Positions 18,575-27,634 of a stretch of 64,000 nt of DNA are shown here, piece by piece. A model generated the notes under the pieces. It was given only the letters and a program-made list of their open reading frames with translations. It ran no database searches and was not told where the DNA came from. The stretch is from Pinibacter aurantiacus. GTDB lineage: Bacteria > Bacteroidota > Bacteroidia > Chitinophagales > Chitinophagaceae. The stretch spans positions 62,001 to 126,000 of the forward strand of contig NZ_JAHSPG010000011.1 of NCBI RefSeq assembly GCF_019130065.1, read 5' to 3'. The position numbers and the translations under genes are program-made. Each line of letters starts with the position of its first letter. Positions within the stretch are counted from its first letter, which is position 1.

Positions 18575-19735
18575 ATGCCTAATAACACGAATATTTCAAA
18601 AGTACTTCCCATTTTGTTTACATTTTTAATAATGGGCTTTGTGGACGTCGTTGGTATTTCTGCCAATTACGTAAAGCAGGATTTTCAGCTAACAGATAAA
18701 ATTGCCAACATTCTACCCTTTATGGTTTTTCTCTGGTTTGCCGTATTTTCCATACCTACCAGCATTTTAATGAATAAAATAGGCAGAAAAGCAACCGTAT
18801 TAATAAGTCTTGCAATAACAATTGTCGCATTGTTTTGTCCGTTAATAGCCTATAATTATCCAATGATGCTGCTTTCATTTGCTTTGCTGGGTATAGGCAA
18901 CTCCATTGTACAAGTATCATTAAATCCATTACTGGCAGGCGTTGTAAGTGGTAAAAATCTTTCCAGCACATTAACCCTTGGTCAGTTTATAAAAGCGATA
19001 GCATCATTCCTTGGTCCGATAGTAGCCATAAAAGCTGTAAGCATTTGGGGCGACTGGAAATACATATTTCCTGTATTTGGCGCAACCACCATATTAGCGG
19101 GAATTTGGATTTTGCTTACCCCTGTTAAAAAGGAAACAACACAGGTTGCTACTTCAACTTTTGGAGATTGTTTTGGACTCCTCTCAGACAAAGCTATACT
19201 TGTTTTATTTCTGGGTATACTGTTATTGGTTGGTGTCGATGTAGGTTTAAACATAAGTATACCACGCATATTAATGGAAAAATGCAACCTACCACTAGAT
19301 GAAGCTGCCAAAGGCAATAGCGTATATTTTGCAGCACGTACAATTGGTTCACTTGCAGGCAGTTTTTTGCTTTCCAAGTTATCTGAACGCAAGTTTTTAG
19401 GAATGACCATGTTAGCAGCTGTCGCAACCCTATTGTTATTTCTATTCGTCCATGATTTAAAAGTGCTGCAAGTCCTTATTTTCATACTAGGATTGTGTAT
19501 AGCAAATGTATTCTCCATCATATTTTCAGCAGCCATCAAAACAGAACCAACAAAAGCAAATGAAATTTCCGGTTTAATGATAATGGGAGTTGCCGGAGGA
19601 GCCATACTTCCTCTAATTTCAGGCTATGCGGCAGATGTATTTAACACACAAAACGGTGCCATATTTGTAATACTCGTCGGCGTCCTGTACCTACTGTTTT
19701 GCTCAGTAAAAATAAAAAGCGAACCTGTAAAATAG
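18575..19735 (+). CDS. MFS sugar transporter (FucP-like family)
   Basis: The 386-residue protein is almost wholly hydrophobic, with about 12 membrane helices. It shows the MFS loop motif NKIGRKATVLIS between helices 2 and 3, a GLGIGNSIVQ-like helix (LLGIGNSIVQVSLNPLL), and a long central loop near residue 190. The NPLL block and length fit the FucP/NagP group of proton-coupled sugar symporters in the inner membrane. It would take up the monosaccharide or disaccharide released by the mannosidases and sulfatase. It diverges from the sulfatase gene and both sides carry the candidate GntR palindromes. The sugar cannot be read from sequence. Confidence 0.85.
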   Translation: MPNNTNISKVLPILFTFLIMGFVDVVGISANYVKQDFQLTDKIANILPFMVFLWFAVFSIPTSILMNKIGRKATVLISLAITIVALFCPLIAYNYPMMLLSFALLGIGNSIVQVSLNPLLAGVVSGKNLSSTLTLGQFIKAIASFLGPIVAIKAVSIWGDWKYIFPVFGATTILAGIWILLTPVKKETTQVATSTFGDCFGLLSDKAILVLFLGILLLVGVDVGLNISIPRILMEKCNLPLDEAAKGNSVYFAARTIGSLAGSFLLSKLSERKFLGMTMLAAVATLLLFLFVHDLKVLQVLIFILGLCIANVFSIIFSAAIKTEPTKANEISGLMIMGVAGGAILPLISGYAADVFNTQNGAIFVILVGVLYLLFCSVKIKSEPVK

Positions 19736-19773
19736 AGTAAATCAAATACCAATTCGTTGATGAACGTATTTTT

Positions 19774-19797
19774 AAAGGGCGATTGTGATCGCCCTTT
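19774..19797. terminator. Hairpin terminator between convergent genes
   Basis: AAAGGGCGAT (19774-19783) pairs perfectly with ATCGCCCTTT (19788-19797) around a TGTG loop. T-rich sequence follows downstream of the MFS gene. Confidence 0.8.
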
Positions 19798-19874
19798 ATC
19801 ATTTTCCTATTTTTTATTTTTTCTTAGGTTATTCAACATAAGAATTCAGATTCTCTAAACGCCCATCCGTTGTA

Positions 19875-21794
19875 TTATTTTGTCCAAACTTTTATCGTTT
19901 GCTTTCCTGTTTTTAAAATTTCAAAAGGCCCTGGTGATGGATTGGATGTATTGCGTTTGTTTCCCAAATAATCGGCATCCATTTTTAGCATAGAACCATC
20001 AGGATTTTCAAATGGCAGATTGGGAACGATGGCAGGTTTGAGTGTTTGCGTTGTAACCAATTGTCTCTTTTGTTCCGTCAACCAATTTTTATCGAGGCTT
20101 ATTTCCAGGTAAAAGGCATCACCATCTTTGATAAACCTGGCGGCTGCGTCAAAATTTTGCTTATCCAATTCGCCATAGGCCTGCTTGTCCTTCATCAAAG
20201 CTTTTATAGAGTCTTTCACACCTCTTACCCAACTGATATTATTTTTGGGATCACCTTGATTGGTCCCCATGGTATATACATTACCACTCATTGTTACGGG
20301 AAGCAAAGCTTTGTTATAACGCATGGCGTTGCCTTGCATCGCAAACAGGTTGTTTACAAACTGTACATCTCCACTTGGGTTATCGTGTAATGCAACCATG
20401 TAAGTGGAGTGAGGGCTATGATAAGGTGTTAACCGTGGATCATAACCATAAACATTAAATGCACCCGCAAATAGATTGTGGGCAAAAGCGGCACCACTAC
20501 TGTTCATAAGTACGTTCACCTTAGAAAGCAAGAGGTTGTTTGCTACCAGTGTGGGACCATGATTCACTTCCAGGAATATGTCCAGATCATTTTCATATAA
20601 CAGGTTGTTTGTTATTTGTGCTCCCTGCGCCATCCAGTCAAGCCAAATGGCCTTATCTGTACCGTAAATACGGTTGTTTTTGATTTGCACATCTACCGCG
20701 CCATGAAATTTAATGCCGGCCATTTCAGCGCCTCCAAATAAACGATGTGCATAAATATCATGAATGGTATTTCCCTGCACTGTGCTAAACGAACAACCCA
20801 TACTGCCTACTACACCCACCTGCTCGCAATAAGCAATGGTGTTGTTGCGAACAATATGGCCGCCGATACTTCCCTTGTTCCAGCCAAATGCCAGCGCACG
20901 TTTAATGGTGCCGACATAACCTTCAGCAGATTCCGTATTTCTGTTGTCAAATTCATCACCATATTTTCCCAATGCAATACCTGCGCATTTGGAATACTGC
21001 ACAGTGTTGTTTTCTATGATCCAACCGCGGCTCCAGTGTGTGCCTATAAGGCCCATTTGTTCAGCCGTTGGCGGCGCCCAATTGGTTGCAGCCTGTTCTA
21101 AAGTAAAACCTCGTACAGTGATATAGTTAATGAATGGTTTATCAGGATAAAAAACAGTTTCGCGAACATTGATTTCTACCAACTCTTTATTAGGATCTAC
21201 ATTTACAAACTGCGCCCAAATAGTAGTGCTGTCAGCATCTACCGAAGCGGACCAGAGTTGATTTTTTGTGTCTGCTTTGTTAAGCACTTCTTCTCTTTTG
21301 GCGGCTTCCATCAACCAGCTGCCATTGAGGTAAACAGCACCTCTTAAATATTTTCGCTCTTTAGGCAGGGGAACAAACCAATCGCCGTGAATAGTGTCGC
21401 TGTAAGGATTGAACTTGCCAAAAAAGCTGTTTGAAATTTTTACTTCCCAGGTATCATTATCCAACTTTTTCCAGCCTTTAATTATTTCAGAACCTTTTAT
21501 TTCCACCTTTTCTCCTTTGGCAGCCTGGTAAACGATGCGTTCATTTCCTGAGTTACCACCGCGTGGAGGCGTTATTTGCTCGCGGTACACGCCCGCATGA
21601 ACAGTGATCACATCGCCCGGCATAGCTGCATTCGCGGCAGCCATTAAGGTTTTAAGTGGCTTGGATATAGAACCATCATTGGCATCACTGCCACTTACTG
21701 AGACGTGAAACTCTTTACCATGACCCAATTTGTTTTGTGCGAATCCAGTAATAAAAGCAGTTACAAAAAACAAAACCACAATTACTCTCTTCAT
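19875..21794 (-). CDS. Secreted right-handed beta-helix protein (possible polysaccharide lyase or glycosidase)
   Basis: The 639-residue product has a signal peptide (MKRVIVVLFFVTAFITGFAQ). The first domain, from residue 28 (FHVSVSGSDANDGSISKPLK, then AMPGDVITVHAGVYREQITP), is the DUF1565/pectate-lyase-like start of a parallel beta-helix. A middle insertion follows. Residues about 255-480 then show the periodic N-rich helix turns (IENNTVQYSKCAGI, VRNNTIAYCEQVGVVG, IKNNRIYGTDKAIWLD). This scaffold is shared by polysaccharide lyases, alpha-fucosidases and other glycan enzymes, and I cannot assign the reaction. It is last in a minus-strand group with a TIM-barrel isomerase and a PhyH protein, 46 bp downstream of the isomerase. 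Confidence 0.7.
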   Translation of the reverse strand: MKRVIVVLFFVTAFITGFAQNKLGHGKEFHVSVSGSDANDGSISKPLKTLMAAANAAMPGDVITVHAGVYREQITPPRGGNSGNERIVYQAAKGEKVEIKGSEIIKGWKKLDNDTWEVKISNSFFGKFNPYSDTIHGDWFVPLPKERKYLRGAVYLNGSWLMEAAKREEVLNKADTKNQLWSASVDADSTTIWAQFVNVDPNKELVEINVRETVFYPDKPFINYITVRGFTLEQAATNWAPPTAEQMGLIGTHWSRGWIIENNTVQYSKCAGIALGKYGDEFDNRNTESAEGYVGTIKRALAFGWNKGSIGGHIVRNNTIAYCEQVGVVGSMGCSFSTVQGNTIHDIYAHRLFGGAEMAGIKFHGAVDVQIKNNRIYGTDKAIWLDWMAQGAQITNNLLYENDLDIFLEVNHGPTLVANNLLLSKVNVLMNSSGAAFAHNLFAGAFNVYGYDPRLTPYHSPHSTYMVALHDNPSGDVQFVNNLFAMQGNAMRYNKALLPVTMSGNVYTMGTNQGDPKNNISWVRGVKDSIKALMKDKQAYGELDKQNFDAAARFIKDGDAFYLEISLDKNWLTEQKRQLVTTQTLKPAIVPNLPFENPDGSMLKMDADYLGNKRNTSNPSPGPFEILKTGKQTIKVWTK

Positions 21795-21840
21795 AAAAGT
21801 TGATTTATCGATTTAATGCCACAACAAGTGAGATAGACTT

Positions 21841-22656
21841 TTACTGATAACGTTGTTTCAACAAATTCATCATGAATACATTTACCGACCATTGATCAGC
21901 AATTGGTTGTCCAGATGCAGGATCGTGTACCATGTAGGGATATGGGCCAAACTCGGGAGTAATGGTGAGCACTTCATTTTGCTGTGTTTTTAACGCAGCT
22001 ACTTTATCCCACCATTCCAAATGTTTTTCCAACGCAGGCTCCCACTCCTTTACTCTCGGGTCAGGTATTTGCGGCCCTTCTGGATAGCCAACCCTTGCGT
22101 GGAGATGGATGGTTTTTTCTATGGCGAGTTGTATTGCGGCTGGCTGGTCTTCAAGAAAAGATTCTGCTACGCACACCCAGTGAGAAGCATCGAGGGTAAT
22201 TCTCATTTCGGGTATCCTTTCCAGATAGTCTTTTGAAATATGTGCTGCAAACATTAATTTATTTCGATGGGTTTCATGCGCCACTTGAATGCCGGTATCG
22301 TTTGTGAAACGTGTGGCTTCAGCAATCAATGCACTGTTATGCTCAAACGAAAAAAAATCCCTGCCGGTTTGTGAATCTATTTTTACAATGGGGTAAGGTT
22401 TAATCATTTCAAGCCATCCATGGTAACATTCCAGATGCTTCGAAAAATCAGCCTCGGTATTCTCCCAGCTCTGTGCAATAATTTTCAATTTGTATTTCTC
22501 TGCAACATTCCAAACTTCATCTAGTTCTTTCGCAGACGCTGTATTACCAATACCGTACTCAATTCCATCATAGCCTGCTTCTTTTACTTTTTTACAAAAA
22601 ACATCCCACTGAATGTTTTCGCTTCCCCAGCGTGGGCAAAAAAATTGAACTTGCAT
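21841..22656 (-). CDS. Sugar phosphate isomerase/epimerase-family TIM-barrel protein
   Basis: The 271-residue cytoplasmic protein begins MQVQFFCPRWGSENIQWDVF and has the AP-endonuclease-2-like TIM barrel: GYDGIEYGIG with the first metal-ligand Glu, VAHETHRNKL, ITLDASHWV with an Asp and His, TIHLHARVGYPEG, and ITPEFGPYPY with the last Glu. These are the usual metal-binding positions of xylose-isomerase-like epimerases. It lies 6 bp after a PhyH gene, so the two are co-transcribed and probably act on consecutive intermediates. The substrate is unknown; inosose, keto-sugar or hydroxypyruvate-type substrates are typical for the family. Confidence 0.75.
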   Translation of the reverse strand: MQVQFFCPRWGSENIQWDVFCKKVKEAGYDGIEYGIGNTASAKELDEVWNVAEKYKLKIIAQSWENTEADFSKHLECYHGWLEMIKPYPIVKIDSQTGRDFFSFEHNSALIAEATRFTNDTGIQVAHETHRNKLMFAAHISKDYLERIPEMRITLDASHWVCVAESFLEDQPAAIQLAIEKTIHLHARVGYPEGPQIPDPRVKEWEPALEKHLEWWDKVAALKTQQNEVLTITPEFGPYPYMVHDPASGQPIADQWSVNVFMMNLLKQRYQ

Positions 22657-22662
22657 AGTAAT

Positions 22663-23535
22663 TTATAGATCGGTTTTAATTTTCAAAACTTCAGGTCGCA
22701 AGTATGGTTTGTTTGCATCTACGGTTCCTTTCCATGCGTAAGGATCTTCGCCGGCAACAAGAATTATATCCCTCAAATCCTCTGTAGGTTCAAGTTTTCC
22801 ATCCTGGTCCCATGGAAGCATGGATTCAGCACTCATGTAATGATTCACCAAAGCGGTGCGAAAACAATCAGTTGTTTTATTTCTTAACGAACTGTGTAAT
22901 GTATAACCATTAAAGAAAACAACGGAGCCGCTTTTTACCTCCACAGGAATCATTTGGTCGGAATATGCGGATACATCTGCTGTATCAACGTCAGCATACT
23001 CGTCGCTATTATTCTTTACCCGTTGTATCATATGGCCCGGTCGGCCCGGAATGATCCATAGACAGCCGTTTTCAACCGTAGCATCGTCGATGGCTATCCA
23101 CGCACCTACAAGTGATTTGTCCCTGGTAGGAATATAGTATTCGTCCTGGTGCCACGACTGGCCTGCTTTGCCGGGCCCTTTTACAAATAGCATGGATTGC
23201 ATGCACTTTATATTGGGGCTAACAATTTCTGTTAAGACGTCTACAATTTTTTGATGAAACAAAAAAGCATGGATCTGTTCCGACAACTTATGAGGAAAAT
23301 GAATGGCTACGTATTTTTTCAACACATCATTATCAGTCTCGTCTTTATTAACATCAACCATGCCTTCAACATATCCGCGCTCGCCACGAAAAATGGCGGC
23401 GGTTTCTTTTTTCAATGCCACAATTTCATCAGTAGTCAAAAGTCCAGGTGCAATCAAAAAGCCATTGACTGCATAGAAGGAGATATTTTCTTTAGTGATG
23501 CCTCCACGACCTACATAAGCATTTTCGTGATTCAT
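22663..23535 (-). CDS. Phytanoyl-CoA dioxygenase (PhyH) family protein
   Basis: The 290-residue protein has the Fe(II)/2-oxoglutarate oxygenase facial triad. QSWHQDEYYIPTRD supplies His and Asp, NGYTLHSSLRNKT supplies the distal His, and CFRTALVNHY carries the Arg that would bind 2-oxoglutarate. VENGCLWIIPGRPGH is the typical PhyH core strand. Bacterial PhyH proteins hydroxylate small molecules and rarely act on phytanoyl-CoA. The gene precedes the TIM-barrel isomerase by 6 bp and is followed upstream by a XylR-like regulator, suggesting oxidation of a sugar-like compound. That is inference. Confidence 0.8.
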   Translation of the reverse strand: MNHENAYVGRGGITKENISFYAVNGFLIAPGLLTTDEIVALKKETAAIFRGERGYVEGMVDVNKDETDNDVLKKYVAIHFPHKLSEQIHAFLFHQKIVDVLTEIVSPNIKCMQSMLFVKGPGKAGQSWHQDEYYIPTRDKSLVGAWIAIDDATVENGCLWIIPGRPGHMIQRVKNNSDEYADVDTADVSAYSDQMIPVEVKSGSVVFFNGYTLHSSLRNKTTDCFRTALVNHYMSAESMLPWDQDGKLEPTEDLRDIILVAGEDPYAWKGTVDANKPYLRPEVLKIKTDL

Positions 23536-23827
23536 AATAAAAACATTTATGAGATGAATAATATTTACTTAACCGTAACAACCTCTTTTTTGCCTCCATA
23601 CGCTTCCGCCCGTGGCCATTGGTTCCATCGTTGGGCAAGTCATGGTTAATTTCAGATTATGTCAAAAGAAATTAGTACAAGTTAGAACACGATTAAAAGA
23701 TGAATTCTGTCAGTTTGCGACAAAAAACAATCTATTTGCGCATGCCACTGGCATGTGACAAACACACAGTGGTCCGTAAAACTCCATACATAACACTGGT
23801 GACGTAATGTTCAATAACCTGAAAGAT
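23536..23827. other. Intergenic gap
   Basis: It holds the upstream region of the PhyH gene and the 3' side of the regulator gene. I see no gene, hairpin or clear TAnnTTTG promoter. GTGACAAACACACAGTG around 23755-23771 is a loose inverted motif only. Confidence 0.3.
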
Positions 23828-25015
23828 TTAGTGCAAGGGGCGTTTCTTTAAATATTTATCCTGGGAGAGATTGTTGCGATAATCTTTGGGAGTGGTTCCT
23901 GCGAATTGCTTGAAGTACCTGGTGATATTATCAGTGTTGTTAAAGTTCATTTCGTCAGCTATTTGCTGAACAGTAAGCTCGGAGTTTTCCAACAGAAATT
24001 TAATTCTTTGGATTCTTACTTTTTTTATTTCGTCCAGTATAGAACTTTTGATAACCTGCTGAAATTTCCTTTCAAGATTCCGGCGAGATAAAAGTGTAGC
24101 GTTAACAACATCGTCAACCGAAATTTCTTTCACTGGTGCTGTATTGGTTATATAGTACAAAGCTGTACGCAGCTGCTCATCGTCAATGGCGAGCGCATTT
24201 GTAGAATTGCGGGTTATAACATTTCCAGGCTCTTCTACAATATCAAAAGCCGGCTTTTCTTCAAATTCAATCCACAAACTTAAGGCCGCCGCAGCTTTAA
24301 AGCCAGATTGCTCTCCGTTGGTTTCAATGCTTGACAGTGTAGGGTTTGACATATCACAGATCATTGTATCATTATCTACTCCCAACACAGAAAAATCATC
24401 AGGCACTCTTCCTCCCATTTCTTTTATCACTTCCAGCAAATGAATATTCAATTCATCATTGACCGAGAAAATTGCGCAAGGTTTTTCTATGCCGGCCAGC
24501 CATCCTGTAAGTTTTTCCGGCAAATATTCCCACAATACATTTGTGTTGTCAAAAACAAAAGAATTCACATTGAAACCCAATCTGTTAACTTCCCCTATAT
24601 AACCCGCCTGCCTCTCCAGCGACCATTGAAAATCTTTGAATCCCAAAAAAGCGAAGTTCTTATAACCCTTCGAAATAAAATATACAGCAGCCGTCTCTCC
24701 TATCGCTTTGTTGCGTCCCCATAAATTTATTTTGTCTTTGTACAAATTAGTGTGAGGCGAAATGATAAGGGGTATATCCAAACCAAGGAGTCTTTCAAAA
24801 CCTTCTATCTCTCTTGTTAAGATACCGTCCGGCTTCCACGCTATTACGCGGTCGATGAGCGTTTTTTGATTTTCCCGATGTATGTAGTTAGGAGAAAAGG
24901 CGAAGAAAATAAACTTGTTGTGTATCTTATTAAAATTGGTAAATCCCAATAATATGTCCCTGTCATAGGCGCGGGAAACATCCACAAGCACAGCAATCTT
25001 TAGCTTCTTATTCAA
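23828..25015 (-). CDS. XylR-like regulator (LacI-type sensor fused to AraC DNA-binding domain)
   Basis: The 395-residue protein starts with a periplasmic-binding-protein-like sensor (KIAVLVDVSRAYDRDILLGF, DGILTREIEGFERL, KNFAFLGFKDFQWSLERQAG, FSVLGVDNDTMICDMSNPTL). An AraC-type double helix-turn-helix follows at about 285-390 (DVVNATLLSRRNLERKFQQV, then TVQQIADEMNFNNTDNITRY). This arrangement is that of XylR-type activators, which bind a free sugar. It sits between the two PhyH genes on the same strand and most likely controls one or both. Its effector probably resembles the module's substrate. Confidence 0.85.
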   Translation of the reverse strand: MNKKLKIAVLVDVSRAYDRDILLGFTNFNKIHNKFIFFAFSPNYIHRENQKTLIDRVIAWKPDGILTREIEGFERLLGLDIPLIISPHTNLYKDKINLWGRNKAIGETAAVYFISKGYKNFAFLGFKDFQWSLERQAGYIGEVNRLGFNVNSFVFDNTNVLWEYLPEKLTGWLAGIEKPCAIFSVNDELNIHLLEVIKEMGGRVPDDFSVLGVDNDTMICDMSNPTLSSIETNGEQSGFKAAAALSLWIEFEEKPAFDIVEEPGNVITRNSTNALAIDDEQLRTALYYITNTAPVKEISVDDVVNATLLSRRNLERKFQQVIKSSILDEIKKVRIQRIKFLLENSELTVQQIADEMNFNNTDNITRYFKQFAGTTPKDYRNNLSQDKYLKKRPLH

Positions 25016-25060
25016 GTGAGAGATTATTAATGGTAAAGAAAATCTCTCTAAAGATAAATG

Positions 25061-25130
25061 AAAATTAAAAAGTCAAAATTCAAAATTCGGCTGGCTGCTT
25101 ATCTTTTGACTTTTGACTTTTAATTTTGAG
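25061..25130. repeat. Intergenic imperfect inverted repeat (TCAAAA/TTTTGA words)
   Basis: Left arm 25061-25087 and right arm 25103-25130 are complementary and built from AAGTCAAAA-like words, with a short 15-nt GC-richer centre (CGGCTGGCTGCTTAT). It ends 13 bp from the stop of the downstream PhyH gene, which reads toward it. Confidence 0.6.
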
Positions 25131-25142
25131 TTACTACTGTAA

Positions 25143-26117
25143 TTATCCGGCTTTATACAAATTTTTCCAATCAACTTTAGGCACATTCGTTAATGATCCC
25201 AACTCTTTATCACCGTCAAACAAAAGTGGGAAAAAGCGGCTATCAAGCACCTGGTCCTGTTCCATTGCAGGAAAGCCATGCAAGGCATCCAAACGTTCAT
25301 AATTGGCCGTATTGCCAAGCGTTCCGTCAGCCATTGAATTGATCACCACCGCCCTTCTTGGCCTCTCTGAATGGTTTGCGTACGAGCCATGCATGGTCAA
25401 TGGATGATGGAAACTTGCATAACCTTTTGGCAATTCATTTGCAACTTTGGATTCGAAAATTCTATTCTGCTCCTGAGTCAGCACCTGCGTCACCGCATCC
25501 ATATCGCCTGTTAGTCCGGTAATGGGAAGCAAACCCCATTTATGACTACCCGGAACATAATACAAGCAACCATTATCAGTCGTAGCATTGTCCAAACCTA
25601 TCCAGCATGTCAGGTGATGCATTGGCTTGGTAAATGTCCAATACGAAAAATCCTGGTGCCATGCAACAACCCCACCGTGTTTTGCGGGCTTGCAGAACAA
25701 TTGATCATGAAATAACCTGAATGATTTTCCGAGCAGTTGATAAGCTGCCATGCGGTAGGCCGGCGACCAAATAAGGTCATGAAACCCCGGTGTAACCCGC
25801 CAGCCGCCAATTGCATGAAAAAGCACTTTGCTGGGATCTACTGATTCGTTACTCTCATAGTGATAAAACAACTTTTTTTCTTCAGGAGTTACTGATTGCA
25901 GTTTTACCAGTTCGTTATTTAACAAATCAACCTGCTCTTCAGTTAATATTTTGATGCCGGAAATAAATCCGTTTTCCTCGAATGACTTTACCTGTTCTTC
26001 TGTTAGCATGTATTGTTCCCATTCCGCTGCAGTTGATGGTTGATGGAAAAGGTTTGCAACAGGCGTGCTATGATCTGCAAGATCAAATGATAGCGATGGC
26101 GATGTTAATTCCTTCAT
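25143..26117 (-). CDS. Second PhyH-family dioxygenase
   Basis: The 324-residue protein has the same oxygenase triad as the 22663 gene but is otherwise different: VAWHQDFSYWTF for His and Asp, LTMHGSYANHS for the distal His, and RPRRAVVINSM for the 2-oxoglutarate Arg. NGCLYYVPGSHKWGLLPI is the core strand. It begins with a roughly 30-residue extension rich in His and Ser. It is upstream of the XylR-like regulator on the same strand, separated by an inverted repeat. The role is probably oxidation of a small metabolite linked to the neighbouring isomerase. Low identity to the other PhyH suggests a different substrate or step, not a recent duplication. Confidence 0.8.
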   Translation of the reverse strand: MKELTSPSLSFDLADHSTPVANLFHQPSTAAEWEQYMLTEEQVKSFEENGFISGIKILTEEQVDLLNNELVKLQSVTPEEKKLFYHYESNESVDPSKVLFHAIGGWRVTPGFHDLIWSPAYRMAAYQLLGKSFRLFHDQLFCKPAKHGGVVAWHQDFSYWTFTKPMHHLTCWIGLDNATTDNGCLYYVPGSHKWGLLPITGLTGDMDAVTQVLTQEQNRIFESKVANELPKGYASFHHPLTMHGSYANHSERPRRAVVINSMADGTLGNTANYERLDALHGFPAMEQDQVLDSRFFPLLFDGDKELGSLTNVPKVDWKNLYKAG

Positions 26118-26296
26118 ATAGCGTCGTTATTATTTCTAAGTAATTGCTTTATTGTTCAAATCCTCACAAGCCTTTTTGTTAGCCTTGCTCCTGAATTGAG
26201 AATCATTTTACCAAGTTAGCATAGAGAAATAGCTTGACAGGTTTCAGTTTGCGGAAAAAAACAGTCATTTTGCGTACGCCGGAAAGGCCTTACACC

Positions 26297-26854
26297 CTAA
26301 GAAAATATTTTGTAAGTATATTGATTGTTGTCTTTTGTGATTTTTACAACACAACCGTACGGTAAGGAAAAAGCTGAGAAAGAATCTTTTAGTGGTGTAT
26401 TGGAGAGGTAAGACAATAGGCTTCTGATAACGCCACCATGAGTAACAATAGCAACCGGTGCCGGCTGGATAAACTGATGGAAAAGTTGTACACTTCGTTC
26501 GTAAAGTTGCACATAATTTTCTCCGTTAGGAACGCATACGTTTACAAAGTCTGCCATCCACAGCTGCGTTTCATCGTTAGGTATTTCATCCCATTTTTTT
26601 AGTTCCCAATCACCGAAGTTCATTTCTTTTAACCCATCGTGAAATTGAACAGCGACCTGCGGAAACAATGCCTCAGCCAGCTTTCGACAACGCTGCAAAG
26701 GGCTGCAATGCACCTGTTGTATGCCTAAGGGTAAATGAGGCTTAATCTGCGAAGCTTCCTGATGGAAAGTTTCGGTTACATCAATATTCGCTTGCCCGTA
26801 ACAAACGCCTTTGGCCACATTGGGGGTTGTATGACGAATCAAATAAATTTCCAT
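26297..26854 (-). CDS. cobC: Alpha-ribazole phosphatase-like histidine phosphatase (CobC)
   Basis: I chose the ATG at 26854 (MEIYLIRHTTPNVAKGVCYG) because it places the phosphatase motif LIRHTTP at the N-terminus; the longer open frame back to 27052 is only overlap with cobS. The 185-residue product has the RHT catalytic His, CSPLQRCRKLAEAL, EMNFGDWELKKWDEI and VTHGGVIRSLL with the second His, as in CobC. It removes phosphate from alpha-ribazole-5-phosphate or adenosylcobalamin-5-phosphate. It overlaps cobS by 16 bp, indicating translational coupling, and it ends the riboswitch-controlled B12 operon. Confidence 0.85.
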   Translation of the reverse strand: MEIYLIRHTTPNVAKGVCYGQANIDVTETFHQEASQIKPHLPLGIQQVHCSPLQRCRKLAEALFPQVAVQFHDGLKEMNFGDWELKKWDEIPNDETQLWMADFVNVCVPNGENYVQLYERSVQLFHQFIQPAPVAIVTHGGVIRSLLSYLSNTPLKDSFSAFSLPYGCVVKITKDNNQYTYKIFS

Positions 26855-27630
26855 AGTAGAACAATGCCGATGTAAAAAGCAATTTCGCAAACCTGCTGGG
26901 TAGCGCCTGCACAATCGCCGGTTTGACCTCCAATCCATTTGTAAAAATATTTGCCCAGCAAAACCCTCGCAATAATGACCAATAGCAATGGCAACAGATC
27001 TACCGCCGGAAGAAATAAAAACGGCAATAGGCCTCCGGCAAACGCGATGCACAACTCCACAGCATTAAGCTTTCTATCGGCAACCGGCTTCGACTTGCTT
27101 TGATCTGCGTCAGTTACATAATCGTATTGCTGCAACAGCGTAACTGCCGCCAACCTGCTACTGCTATGCGCGGCAACAATGATAAAAAGGAATACAGGCA
27201 GCGATTGTCGCGTCGCCAGCATTTCCATTATAAAAAATTTACTGCTGAGAATTGCGATAAGACCAATAACGCCGTAGGTTCCCAGGCGACTGTCTTTCAT
27301 GATGATCAATATTTTTTCCTTTGTCCAGCCGCCACCAAAAGCATCACACACATCTGCAAATCCATCTTCATGAAAAGCCCCTGTTGTTAGGATGCTTACG
27401 ATCATCATAAACAGAATTGACAGGTGCATTGGAAAAACAAGTTGGAAAAAATAAAATGACAACGCGTTAATGGCGCCTACAAGCAGCCCTACCCATGGGA
27501 AATAGCGCGCCGATTTTTGCAACATATCTTGTCCATGGCCAATTGAATGGGGCACCGGTATGCGCGTAAAAAACATTACTGCGGTGAGGAAAATATCGCG
27601 TTCGTTTTTAAGTCGTTGCGGTACAGACAT
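26839..27630 (-). CDS. cobS: Adenosylcobinamide-GDP ribazoletransferase (cobalamin synthase)
   Basis: The start is taken at 27630 (MSVPQRLKNERDIFLTAVMF); a start at 27645 is possible. The roughly 263-residue membrane protein has the family signatures FTRIPVPHSIGHG, ARYFPWVGLLVGA and GAFHEDGFADVCDAFGGGWT, with the Asp-rich metal site, then KDSRLGTYGVIGL. It joins adenosylcobinamide-GDP to alpha-ribazole (phosphate) at the inner membrane. It is preceded by a long inverted repeat that separates it from cobT, so expression may depend on read-through. Confidence 0.95.
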   Translation of the reverse strand: MSVPQRLKNERDIFLTAVMFFTRIPVPHSIGHGQDMLQKSARYFPWVGLLVGAINALSFYFFQLVFPMHLSILFMMIVSILTTGAFHEDGFADVCDAFGGGWTKEKILIIMKDSRLGTYGVIGLIAILSSKFFIMEMLATRQSLPVFLFIIVAAHSSSRLAAVTLLQQYDYVTDADQSKSKPVADRKLNAVELCIAFAGGLLPFLFLPAVDLLPLLLVIIARVLLGKYFYKWIGGQTGDCAGATQQVCEIAFYIGIVLLWKFI

Positions 27631-27634
27631 TGTG

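Noticed and set aside
19875-21794. Naming the beta-helix protein as an alginate or pectate lyase
   Set aside because: Only the scaffold is visible; I could not identify a catalytic set specific to a lyase family.
26855-27052. Longer N-terminus for the CobC-like gene
   Set aside because: It overlaps cobS by 200 bp in another frame; the RHT motif places the start at 26854.
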